Below, in pieces: positions 27,701-34,642 of a stretch of 64,000 bases of DNA. How positions within the stretch are numbered: the stretch's first letter is position 1; each line of letters starts with the position of its first letter. The position numbers and the translations under genes were made by a program. Source of the stretch: Hyunsoonleella flava (GTDB taxonomy: Bacteria > Bacteroidota > Bacteroidia > Flavobacteriales > Flavobacteriaceae). The stretch spans positions 558,001-622,000 of the forward strand of contig NZ_SIRT01000001.1 of assembly GCF_004310325.1 (NCBI RefSeq), given 5' to 3'. Below the pieces are notes generated by a model. It had not been told where the DNA came from, searched no databases, and saw only the letters and a program-made list of their open reading frames with translations.

Positions 27701-28040
27701 CACCTTCGCGAATAGCCATCATGCCCTCATAGCCAATATAACGTGTAATAAATGCACCCAACAGAATAAAAATGAAAGAGATATGAAGTATAAAAGTGGC
27801 CCACTTTTCTTTTTTGTATAGCCTAAATCTAAATATGTTACCCACAAAATTGATAATGAACATGCCCATAATGGCCTCAAACCACCATGCGTTATAAATT
27901 AAATTTCTTGTGTATGGTGTAGGCGATGTATCCTGTCCTGCATCCATAAAAGTTCCTGCAGCCATGGCAACAGCAAAAGCAACAAATAAAATAGCGGTAA
28001 GACGAGTAGAAAATAGAATTTTGGCGAGTTTATCTAACAT
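24753..28040 (-). CDS. ccsBA: Fused cytochrome c assembly protein CcsBA (ResB-ResC)
   Basis: A 1095-residue membrane protein started at the ATG at 28040 (MLDKLAKILFSTRLTAIL). The N-terminal half is ResB/CcsB-like, with four transmembrane helices and a long periplasmic domain (about residues 120-420). A histidine-rich stretch (DDGHDHGHQF) and a second extracytoplasmic region (about 510-770) follow. The C-terminal half is CcsA/ResC-like, with the haem-handling motif WGRYWGWDPKE and flanking conserved histidines. Such fusions export haem and attach it to c-type cytochromes (system II). No thioredoxin partner gene adjoins it. Confidence 0.92.
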   Translation of the reverse strand: MLDKLAKILFSTRLTAILFVAFAVAMAAGTFMDAGQDTSPTPYTRNLIYNAWWFEAIMGMFIINFVGNIFRFRLYKKEKWATFILHISFIFILLGAFITRYIGYEGMMAIREGATENQFLSQKTYVTGRIFGDFKINGVSQMRTIEEEVDFSPRLNNSLKIETDYGGQDVTIELEKFIEGAEEDIIPDENGESYLKLVEAGTNGPHNHFLKVGQVANIHNILFALNKPTDGAVNITFQGDSLTIKSPFEGEYMTMATRAQGKLVKDSLQPLYLRSRYVIGNMQLVFPKPVVKGVFDIVKKSKILKNDDDGLVLKVTSNGETKRVGVLGGKGTDRNFKEIKVGGLDIALKYGSKVLELPFALKLNDFEAEKYPGSEVNSAYSSEVTVVDEQEGSFDYKIFMNNILDHRGYRFFQASYDPDEKGTILSVNHDYWGTLITYIGYIMLYFGLMAIMFSRGSRFSDLKIYLEKVKAKKAKLLTAVLLCFGLFGFTQNTQHSPDDGHDHGHQFEKPTKAQVDSVLSANIAPKVHADKFGHLVIQDISGRMMPVNTYASELLRKLSKHDTYEDFDANQVFLSMQESPRLWYNVPIIYLRPMETDSLRNIIGVSKEGKLFALVDFLNEDGSYKLSPYLQDAYNTQVPNGYQKKLKETHERVSLLSNTIEGLSLKIFPIPDDENNKWISNYEYRLDPTVIKDSLYNNFVKNGFSTYLFTLNNAKQSGDYAQANKLLEAFKKTQQKYGSEVMLNDDKIKMEVLYNRYDIFKKLFSWYMYAGTLFFILLIVQIFNDRSKALNITVNIFKWIIVGLFFLHTAGLIVRWYISGHAPWSDAYESMIYVAWSTMLFGLITGISRTKNQQNKSVLGLKFRPLIPTPSMFEIKSSNLTIAAGAFVTAMILMIAHWNWMDPAIANLQPVLNSYWLMIHVAVIVASYGPFALGMILGAVSLFLMAFTTKKNKAKMVLNIQELTIINEMALTVGLVMLTIGNFLGGMWANESWGRYWGWDPKETWALISIMVYAFVIHMRLVPGLRGRWFYNLMSIVAFGSILMTYFGVNFYLAGLHSYASGDQIVSLKFIAIACVCIAILGFFGYRGYARYYKK

Positions 28041-28066
28041 AATAATTTGCACTTTTTTTGCTCGTG

Positions 28067-28074
28067 CAAAAATA
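28067..28074 (-). promoter_or_regulatory. Candidate -7 box for ccsBA
   Basis: The minus strand reads TATTTTTG, 27 nt before the ATG at 28040. Confidence 0.45.
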
Positions 28075-28157
28075 CGGATAAATCATAATTTAATCCCGTA
28101 TTTTAACAGCCTTTAAGTAGTTTTTAATTGTTTAAACTAATTCTAGATTGAATTCAC

Positions 28158-28240
28158 CTTGTCATTCAGAGTGTAGCGAAGAATCTTAAGTAAAAACAGA
28201 GATTCTTCAGTCGTTCCTCCCTATGAATTGCAAGCTTCGA
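28158..28240. repeat. Imperfect inverted repeat of the GTCATTC...GAATCTT type
   Basis: TTGTCATTCAGAGTGTAGCG then AAGAATCTT is mirrored by AGATTCTTCAGTCGTTCC and ATGAATTGCAA. Similar units are scattered through many Bacteroidota genomes. It lies between ccsBA and the DUF4268 gene. Confidence 0.6.
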
Positions 28241-28245
28241 CGTTG

Positions 28246-28674
28246 TCACCCCTCAATCACCTCTTTATATTCCAAGAAGAATGCTTCAAATTGATGCATG
28301 GTGTCATTAAAAAACACCATAACATCACGCCATGAGTTTTTGTTATGAATGGATACTTTTTGCTCCAAAGGCACGTAAATTCTGGAGATTTCTTTATGGT
28401 TTTCTAAAAAGTATTCCTCTTCATAAATAGCTTCAGGCAAGTAGTCATCTATCAAAATAGACTTTAAGGCTTCCAACTTCTCCCAATATTTTATGCGATG
28501 CTCCAAATCGTCCTCCAAGTCAAGAGCTACCAGTGCTTTTTTGGTATCAAAATGAAATTTAAAACTCAGACCTTTCAGTTTTGTATTGTACAGAATCCAT
28601 TTTCTTGGGAAAGACTTCCCAAAACTGGTCCAAAACTCTTGTCGTAATATGCGCGATTCTTCTTTGCTAAACAT
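28246..28674 (-). CDS. DUF4268 family protein
   Basis: A 142-residue cytoplasmic protein started at the ATG at 28674 (MFSKEESRILRQEFWTSFGK); the longer frame begins in a GC-rich palindrome and adds a non-conserved 14 residues. It matches the compact, single-domain DUF4268 proteins of Flavobacteriaceae: PRKWILYNTKLKGLSFKFHF, then a helical part with HRIKYWEKLEALKSIL, and a final aromatic-rich helix. In other lineages the domain accompanies nuclease-like proteins, but here it stands alone. Function unknown. Confidence 0.75.
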   Translation of the reverse strand: MFSKEESRILRQEFWTSFGKSFPRKWILYNTKLKGLSFKFHFDTKKALVALDLEDDLEHRIKYWEKLEALKSILIDDYLPEAIYEEEYFLENHKEISRIYVPLEQKVSIHNKNSWRDVMVFFNDTMHQFEAFFLEYKEVIEG

Positions 28675-28692
28675 AGAGAGGTCCCTTCTTAA

Positions 28693-28808
28693 TCTTCCCC
28701 AAAGGGGAAGAAACACTCAAACTTTATATTTATATCTAATTTCATAAAAACTTTAGAAGGACTTTGCGAGATACATTTCCGTAATAGTTCCCTTTCCTTT
28801 GGAAAGGG
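28693..28808. repeat. Two short perfect palindromes
   Basis: TCTTCCCC-AAA-GGGGAAGA at 28693-28711 and CCCTTTCC-TTT-GGAAAGGG at 28790-28808 have the same design (8-bp arms, 3-nt loop) but different arms. They flank the gap between the ZIP and DUF4268 genes. The second could aid termination of the ZIP transcript, but has no T run. Confidence 0.6.
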
Positions 28809-28822
28809 TTAGGAAAAGGCTT

Positions 28823-29497
28823 CTATATAAAATAAGCAATCCCAACACCTAATATTATGGCTACAAACTTACTCAAGTTAAACTTATGGCCTTCGCCGCT
28901 TTCAAAAAGGATTGTAGTTGAAATATGGAAAAATATACCAATAACAATTGCATTTATACTGTGCGCCAATGGCTCACTGATTTCTGTCGTATTCGAAATT
29001 AAGGTACCCAAAGGCGTCATTGCCGTAAAAACGACTAAAAAAAGAACAATTTGCGCAGTGCTAAATTTCGATTTAAACAAAAACATACTCACCAAAGCCG
29101 CAATAGGAATTTTGTGTACCAAAACGCCATATACCATATCATTATGCTCATGAATAGGAAATCCCTCTAAAAAACTATGAATACATAAACTGATAAATAA
29201 CAGCCACGGAAACGCTGTAGAATCTTTGTGGATATGTACATGCCCATGTTCTGCACCTTTAGAGAACAATTCCAAAACAATTTGCAGTAAAATACCGCAC
29301 ATAATAAACAGTCCAGTAAGTTTTGTATCTAAATGGCTGTAAACTTCAGGCAATAACTCAAAAAGCGTCAATGCTAATAAAAATGCACCACTAAAGGATA
29401 ATAATAACTTAGTATTCCACGTATTTTTATTCTTGGTAAGTTTAGCAATAACCAACCCAATAATAACAGCGTAAACAGGAAAAAGAAATTTATTCAT
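28823..29497 (-). CDS. ZIP family metal transporter
   Basis: A 224-residue protein with about eight hydrophobic helices. The ZIP signature in helix 4 reads HSFLEGFPIHEH, with the His and Glu residues that bind the metal; helix 5 contributes HKIPIAALVS. A histidine cluster, HGHVHIHKDS, lies in the loop before helix 4 as in many ZIP proteins. These proteins import zinc or other divalent metals. The metal is not decided by sequence. It is downstream of the methyltransferase gene by 66 nt on the same strand. Confidence 0.9.
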   Translation of the reverse strand: MNKFLFPVYAVIIGLVIAKLTKNKNTWNTKLLLSFSGAFLLALTLFELLPEVYSHLDTKLTGLFIMCGILLQIVLELFSKGAEHGHVHIHKDSTAFPWLLFISLCIHSFLEGFPIHEHNDMVYGVLVHKIPIAALVSMFLFKSKFSTAQIVLFLVVFTAMTPLGTLISNTTEISEPLAHSINAIVIGIFFHISTTILFESGEGHKFNLSKFVAIILGVGIAYFI

Positions 29498-29563
29498 TTA
29501 AAATTTTAGTTCAACCTAATTTTGGTTTATACATGAATGAGATAATAAAACACCGATTATCAG

Positions 29564-30295
29564 TTATTTAAAAATCATGACCAAGCGTTCCGATGTCTTA
29601 GTACTAAACTTCCGCAATTTATAGTCTCCAAAAATATCCAACAAATGTACACCAGCGGCAGCAAATAACGCCTCAAAATCTGCTAAAGTAAACGCCTTTA
29701 CACGCTCAGTAAAATTAAAAGCCCTACCATCAGTCTCAAAACTAATATCCTTTACGATATAGCCGTTAGCCACATAACGCTTTTGGTAAAACGTAATGCC
29801 ATCCACGGTCTTACTATCTTCAGGCACCAAATTGTCAATTACGTAATCCACATTCATAAAATCAATAACACCAAATCCCGTGGCGTTCAAATCTGCCTTA
29901 ATCGATTTTATGGTATTTAAATTATCCGCGTCATCCTCAAAGTACCCAAAACTCGTAAACAAATTAAACACGGCATCAAACCGCTTTGGGTACGGTTTAC
30001 ACATATCATGCACCTCAAAACGCAACCTATGGTTTTCAAATTGTTTCGCATGCGCAATACTATTCACACTCAAATCAATCCCAGTGACATCATAACCCAA
30101 CTTGTTCAAGTATCGCGAATGGCGCCCCTTACCACAAGCCAAGTCTAAAATAGTGCCACCCTCAGGCAAATTCAAATAGTTGGTTAGGTTATCCATAAAC
30201 ACTTGTGCCTCGGTAGCATCCCTATCTCTATATAAAATGTGGTAATACCGCGTATCAAACCACGATTTAAACCAACTCGATGTATCTTCCGTCAT
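29564..30295 (-). CDS. Class I SAM-dependent methyltransferase
   Basis: A 243-residue cytoplasmic enzyme with Rossmann motif I ILDLACGKGRHSRYL, motif II GYDVTGIDLSV and the acidic post-I loop, and FDAVFNLFTSFGYFED as motif IV. It resembles the group of small-molecule or protein methyltransferases frequently next to other genes without a fixed partner. The substrate is not predictable. A palindromic repeat (copy C) occupies its upstream region, shared with the divergent RNA methyltransferase gene. Confidence 0.85.
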   Translation of the reverse strand: MTEDTSSWFKSWFDTRYYHILYRDRDATEAQVFMDNLTNYLNLPEGGTILDLACGKGRHSRYLNKLGYDVTGIDLSVNSIAHAKQFENHRLRFEVHDMCKPYPKRFDAVFNLFTSFGYFEDDADNLNTIKSIKADLNATGFGVIDFMNVDYVIDNLVPEDSKTVDGITFYQKRYVANGYIVKDISFETDGRAFNFTERVKAFTLADFEALFAAAGVHLLDIFGDYKLRKFSTKTSERLVMIFK

Positions 30296-30301
30296 ATATT
30301 A

Positions 30302-30420
30302 TTTTGGGGGTTACCACGCCTTTGGGCGTGGTCGGGCTTTCCGCTATATCTTTTTGCTATTGTGGCTTCGAGAATCTCAGCCACCGATAACAAAAAGGAT
30401 GCCGCTGCAATCCCTAACCC
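30302..30420 (+). repeat. Palindromic repeat copy C
   Basis: It has a first hairpin CCACGCC-TTTG-GGCGTGG (30314-30331), then GTCGGGCTTTCCGCTATATC. A second long hairpin centres on GTGGCT/AGCCAC with TTTTTG/CAAAAA outer arms, and the element ends GGATGCCGCTGCAATCCC and TAACC. It sits between the divergent methyltransferase genes. Confidence 0.85.
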
Positions 30421-30568
30421 ACTTATTTGCTATGGTCATTTATTTGCCGCAAAATTACACTATTTTTGCAATCTAATAGCTCCACCCGCAATTTCTGAAA
30501 AAAAAGAAATTACGACCTCCCCAAAAGGAAGGTAAAACGGAGCACTTATTAAGACTTGGACGAAAAAT

Positions 30569-31726
30569 ATGGCCGAAAATTTCAACATGGTAGCCAAAAC
30601 CCTATTTGGTTTTGAAGACATTTTAGAAAAAGAACTCACACAACTCGGGGCGATGCACGTTAAAAAAGGCGTGCGCGTTGTAGAATTTGTGGGAGACCAA
30701 GGGTTCATGTACAAAGCCAATTTAGCGTTGCGTACTGCCATAAAAATTCTAAAGCCTATAAAAAGTTTTAGAGTACATAATGAAGCCGATTTGTACGAAC
30801 AAATTAAAAAAATGCCTTGGGAAGACTATTTAAAACCTACTGGCTCTTTGGCGGTTGATGCCACTATACATTCTGATTTGTTTAAACACTCGCTATTTAT
30901 CGCGCAAAAAACAAAAGATGCCATTGTGGATCGTTTTCGTGACAACTCTGGCCAACGCCCTAATGTAGATTTAAAATTTCCCGATTTAAAAATAAATGTG
31001 CGCATTGCCAGAAACGAGTGCACGGTGTCCTTAGATTCTTCTGGTGAATCCTTACACAAACGTGGTTATAAATTAGCTACCAATATTGCACCGATTAATG
31101 AAGTATTAGCAGCAGGGTTAATACTATTGTCGGGTTGGGACGGACAATCCGATTTTATGGACCCCATGTGTGGCTCGGGAACCATCCCTATTGAAGCAGC
31201 CATGATTGCCTGTAACATCCCTCCTAACCTGATGCGCAAGGAATTTGCCTTTGAGCGTTGGCAAGATTGGGACGTAGACCTATTTGAAAAAATTGAAGAA
31301 TCCCTATTAAAGAAAACCAGAGACTTTCACCATCAAATTATAGGCTACGATAAAGCACCAAGTGCGGTACGTAAAGCACAGCAAAATGTTGAGAATGCAC
31401 AGTTAGATGATTTTATTACCATAAAACACGAGGACTTTTTTAAAACCCAAAAAGGCGGACAAAACAAATTACATATGGTATTTAACCCACCATACGGGGA
31501 ACGTTTAAACCTAGATATGGAAGCCTTTTACAAAAGCATTGGCGATACCCTAAAACAAAACTATCCAGGCACCGATGCATGGTTTATCACCTCAAACCTG
31601 GATGCGTTAAAACATGTAGGCCTACGGCCTTCTAGAAAAATACAGCTTTACAATGCCAAACTAGAATCGCGTTTGGTAAAGTATGTGATGTATGAAGGGA
31701 GCAAGAAAGGGAAGTATATAAAGTAG
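30569..31726 (+). CDS. THUMP-domain RNA guanine-N2 methyltransferase (RlmL N-part/Trm14 type)
   Basis: A 385-residue enzyme. The N-terminal ferredoxin-like and THUMP domains (residues about 5-155) include the start KTLFGFEDILEKELTQLGA. The C-terminal Rossmann methyltransferase has DPMCGSGTIPIEAA as motif I and FNPPYGERL as the N6/N2 methylation motif (NPPY). It matches the stand-alone YcbY/RlmL-N-like proteins of Bacteroidota, which modify guanine in rRNA or tRNA. No fused RlmK part is present, unlike E. coli RlmKL. Plus-strand start at 30569. Confidence 0.9.
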   Translation: MAENFNMVAKTLFGFEDILEKELTQLGAMHVKKGVRVVEFVGDQGFMYKANLALRTAIKILKPIKSFRVHNEADLYEQIKKMPWEDYLKPTGSLAVDATIHSDLFKHSLFIAQKTKDAIVDRFRDNSGQRPNVDLKFPDLKINVRIARNECTVSLDSSGESLHKRGYKLATNIAPINEVLAAGLILLSGWDGQSDFMDPMCGSGTIPIEAAMIACNIPPNLMRKEFAFERWQDWDVDLFEKIEESLLKKTRDFHHQIIGYDKAPSAVRKAQQNVENAQLDDFITIKHEDFFKTQKGGQNKLHMVFNPPYGERLNLDMEAFYKSIGDTLKQNYPGTDAWFITSNLDALKHVGLRPSRKIQLYNAKLESRLVKYVMYEGSKKGKYIK

Positions 31727-31752
31727 AGATTTTTGGTTCGGCTTATCGGTCT

Positions 31753-31865
31753 TGTATAACCGTCAGTTACAGTTTAATGAACACAGACTTTTCGGTTTGG
31801 TACTAGCTTTAGCAATTCCGACTGAATTCGGACGTAGTCGAATCCGCCGTAATTGTGGTTATACA
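31753..31865. repeat. attC-like imperfect inverted repeat
   Basis: The ends TGTATAACC (31753-31761) and GGTTATACA (31857-31865) are perfect inverted copies. Inside, ATTCCGACT pairs with AGTCGAAT around GAATTCGGACGT, and GCTTTAGC is a small inner palindrome. The size (113 nt) and imperfect arms resemble integron attC sites. The terminal GTTATAC differs from the attC core GTTRRRY at one position. It begins 12 nt after the stop of the minus-strand gene at 31878. Confidence 0.5.
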
Positions 31866-31877
31866 TTGTTTACTTAT

Positions 31878-32390
31878 TTATTTAAAGTTATTTCTTAATT
31901 CAATTCCAATGTCAGTCATTAATTTTTCAAACTTATTTCCTAACTCTTCAATGTAAACATTATCTCTTGGGTCTGTATCAGAAATAGAAAAACTTGCCAT
32001 ATCCATTCTAATTTCAATAATTTTCATTCTTAACTTGTCATCATTGACTCTTTCAGTTAATTTCATAAGATTTTGAAATGACTTATTTATTCCTGCATCA
32101 ATATCATCACTTACTCTAAAACCTTTTAACGTACTATTTTTTTTAAAGTAAGCAAAAGCTTCAGTGTGCAGTTTTCCAATCAATCTCATTCCGACAGAGA
32201 ATTCATCTTGTAGTTTTAGAAGATTATTTCTTTGGAATTCCCTAAACAATTCTTCACGTTTATATTTCTCTGTGCTTTTCTGAATATTTATGGTATTCTT
32301 ACCATTCAAATATGTGGCAAAAATACTCGCAGAAGTTCCAACGATAGTTCCTAAAATCGTTCCTATAAATCCCCAAGTTGCTGGTTCCAT
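31878..32390 (-). CDS. Orphan single-pass membrane protein, possible cassette gene
   Basis: A 170-residue protein. Residues 8-28 form one hydrophobic helix (GFIGTILGTIVGTSASIFAT); the rest is a charged, largely helical domain with a QKSTEKYKREELFREFQRNN coiled-coil-like segment. The C-terminal DPRDNVYIEELGNKFEKLMT helix is likewise charged. No family was recognised. Topology suggests an inner-membrane anchor with a cytoplasmic domain. It is directly followed by the attC-like inverted repeat, the order found in integron gene cassettes, and lies between unrelated genes. Confidence 0.65.
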   Translation of the reverse strand: MEPATWGFIGTILGTIVGTSASIFATYLNGKNTINIQKSTEKYKREELFREFQRNNLLKLQDEFSVGMRLIGKLHTEAFAYFKKNSTLKGFRVSDDIDAGINKSFQNLMKLTERVNDDKLRMKIIEIRMDMASFSISDTDPRDNVYIEELGNKFEKLMTDIGIELRNNFK

Positions 32391-32522
32391 TTGAGTTTTT
32401 TTTAATTAAGCCCAAGGTTAGATATGGTTCCGTTCTGATGAACTATATCGTTCAATCAACGAAGTTAGAATTTTCGCACTAAAAAATCAATAAGTACTTA
32501 TGCGTAATTATCAACAATTATG

Positions 32523-33188
32523 CTATGTCGCCAAACCAAAGTATACACAAATAATAGCAATAGTGTCTACAAAACCATGCACCGCAATAACAAACCATAA
32601 ATCGTACTTTCGCCAATAAAATATCAAGGCTAAAATGGCACCAACTATAGCTGTAACTATTTGCCCCGTAATGCCTTGATAACTATGCATAAAACCAAAA
32701 AAGCAAGCCAATAGGATAATATTAAGCGCCATAGCCACTTTGGTTTCGCCAAAAAACTTTACAAATTGACGCATCAAATACCCACGAAAGATAATTTCCT
32801 CCCCAAACCCTGCTGAAGCCCATACCAATGCCAAGGCCACTAAACAAGCAGGAATGTTACCTACCAAAGGCTTAAAAGCAGTATAATCTATAGGTACTCC
32901 TGTGAGTTTGGTAACACCGGGCACCAAAATAAATATATAAAACGCAAAGATTACTGCGGCTACTAATGGTGCCAACACAAAGAAGTTTTTAAAGGTTAAT
33001 TTTTCTCGTTGAAACCCGAGTGCTGCAAATGGCTTCCTATCGTATTCTATATAGTTTGCTAAAAAAATCAATAAAGAAATAATGATATTTACGATGTAGG
33101 GAATTTGCAAAGGCCCAAACCATAAAAAGAGCATAATAGCAATAGTAATTAATGGAATGGCGATTTGTTTTAAACTAAGATTATTCAT
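32523..33188 (-). CDS. CPBP family intramembrane metalloprotease
   Basis: A 221-residue inner-membrane protein with about seven helices. The Abi/CPBP motifs are intact: FGEEIIFRGYLMRQF (EExxxR), FFGFMHSYQG (FxxxH) and the last helix VHGFVDTIAI (HxxxD/N). Related glutamic intramembrane proteases include Rce1, and others act in bacteriocin self-protection. No bacteriocin-like gene is near, so its substrate is open. A candidate -7 box (minus strand TAAATTTG, 33275-33282) lies 87 nt upstream. Confidence 0.88.
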   Translation of the reverse strand: MNNLSLKQIAIPLITIAIMLFLWFGPLQIPYIVNIIISLLIFLANYIEYDRKPFAALGFQREKLTFKNFFVLAPLVAAVIFAFYIFILVPGVTKLTGVPIDYTAFKPLVGNIPACLVALALVWASAGFGEEIIFRGYLMRQFVKFFGETKVAMALNIILLACFFGFMHSYQGITGQIVTAIVGAILALIFYWRKYDLWFVIAVHGFVDTIAIICVYFGLAT

Positions 33189-33314
33189 TGTATTTTGATT
33201 TTAAATTCAAAACGAAATAATGAACAAAATCTCTGAAAACCCTTTTAAATAGTAATGGTTTTACTGAATGGTAGCAAATTTATAACTGAATAGTCGGTTG
33301 GTTTTATGGTTTTG

Positions 33315-34109
33315 TTATTCAAACCAATCCATAAAAGCAGTTCTCTTATAGCGACTTATTGTGATTTCGGCTGTCGCATTGTTCTGAATTACTGCTTTTA
33401 ACCGAATGCGCAACTTGCCGTTTTCAATTTTTTCAATTTCGTCTACGGCATCCTTGTGAATAATAATTTGTCGATTCGCTCTAAAAAATAACTGATCGTT
33501 TATTTTTTCTTCAAGTTCATTCAAGGTAAAATCGGTGGTAATTGTAGAACCATCATTACGCACTGTATACACCACTTTATTTTCGCTATAAAAGCAAGCA
33601 ATATTTTCGTAAGTAAGCTTTGTTGTTTTTGCACCACTTTCAATGGTAATTTGAGCATCTTTTATGGATCGTTTGTATAAATTGTAGATATCTTGGGCAT
33701 AAGCTAAACCTATAAGTACAAAACTTACCAATAAGGTAAGCAGTAAACCGATTAACAAATAATAAAACTCCATATCTGCTCCAGCAACCATAACTAATAC
33801 AATACCTAAAGGAACGTACATAATGGCAATGTAACCAAGTGTGGATACCATATACCACGAGACAGAGCGAATTTCTACCTTTTTAGAGAAATACTTTTTG
33901 GTGTAATATTTAAAATTGAGTTCTGCTATAATTGCAATAAGAATGCATAAAATAATTGAAGATAAAAAGCCTTCAAGGGGAAATCTGTACGAGTCTCCAA
34001 CAGAAAAACTCTCAGGTGACGATAAATGGTTTATCACCAAAGAAAAAATAATGAATAGCATTAATTTTTTTAACCATCGCCATGCGGCACCATTCGTAAA
34101 TGAATCCAT
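33315..34109 (-). CDS. Membrane LytTR-type transcriptional regulator
   Basis: A 264-residue protein started at the ATG at 34109 (MDSFTNGAAWRWLKKLMLF); the longer frame adds 24 poorly conserved residues. Residues about 10-160 carry four hydrophobic helices. Residues about 170-264 form a LytTR DNA-binding domain with the hallmark FFRANRQIIIHKDAVDEIEK and a final RYKRTAFMDWF. It is therefore a membrane-tethered DNA-binding protein, as found in LytTR regulatory systems where a small membrane partner modulates activity. No partner is adjacent; the next gene upstream is 530 nt away. Confidence 0.85.
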   Translation of the reverse strand: MDSFTNGAAWRWLKKLMLFIIFSLVINHLSSPESFSVGDSYRFPLEGFLSSIILCILIAIIAELNFKYYTKKYFSKKVEIRSVSWYMVSTLGYIAIMYVPLGIVLVMVAGADMEFYYLLIGLLLTLLVSFVLIGLAYAQDIYNLYKRSIKDAQITIESGAKTTKLTYENIACFYSENKVVYTVRNDGSTITTDFTLNELEEKINDQLFFRANRQIIIHKDAVDEIEKIENGKLRIRLKAVIQNNATAEITISRYKRTAFMDWFE

Positions 34110-34315
34110 TTTGTTTTTGAAGTATTTTTGGTTGGTTGAGTAGTATTCACAAATTAGAAGCGCTTTCTTTTTCAGATTCAAAAATAAAAAATAATTATCT
34201 ACAGGGTTTTGGTTTAATCAAGAGAACACAGCTTTTGCGATTTACACAAGCTTACTGAGCGCAGTCGATATGAAGTAAACCAACAAAAGAAAAGCGAATC
34301 CAATATTCCATTAAG

Positions 34316-34640
34316 GAGATTGCTTCGTCCTGCGTACTCGCAATGACGTCTATTTTTTAAACTTCAAAAATATAAATACCAAAACGTTATTACGAGAAGT
34401 GAGGCTCGAACGCCGAATAATCTTATAAGTCTTTTGCCTAATTTTCAAACACTATATCCGCCAATAAAAGAAACAGATTGCTGCACTGCGTTCGCTATGA
34501 CGTTTATTTTTTAAAATTCCAAAATATAAACATCCATGCGTCATTACGAAAGAGACACGACTGAAGTAATCTCATCCCATAAAAAGACAAATTCATAATA
34601 ACACTAGTCAGATTGCTTCGATATCACTCGCAATGACGGG
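34316..34640. repeat. Tandem GATTGCT...ATGACGT / CGTCATTACGA palindromic repeats
   Basis: Two diverged tandem units (34316-34430 and 34471-34578), each of the form AGATTGCT...GCAATGACGT, TATTTTTTAAA, then CGTTATTACGA or CGTCATTACGA and a final AATCT. A third half-unit sits at 34608-34640, ending just before the MBL gene stop. This fills most of the 533-nt gap between the LytTR and MBL genes; nothing else is seen there apart from AT-rich sequence. Confidence 0.75.
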
Positions 34641-34642
34641 AA

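Noticed and set aside
30239-30535. A 98-codon plus-strand frame upstream of the THUMP methyltransferase
   Set aside because: It reads antisense to the methyltransferase start and through repeat copy C; composition is not protein-like.
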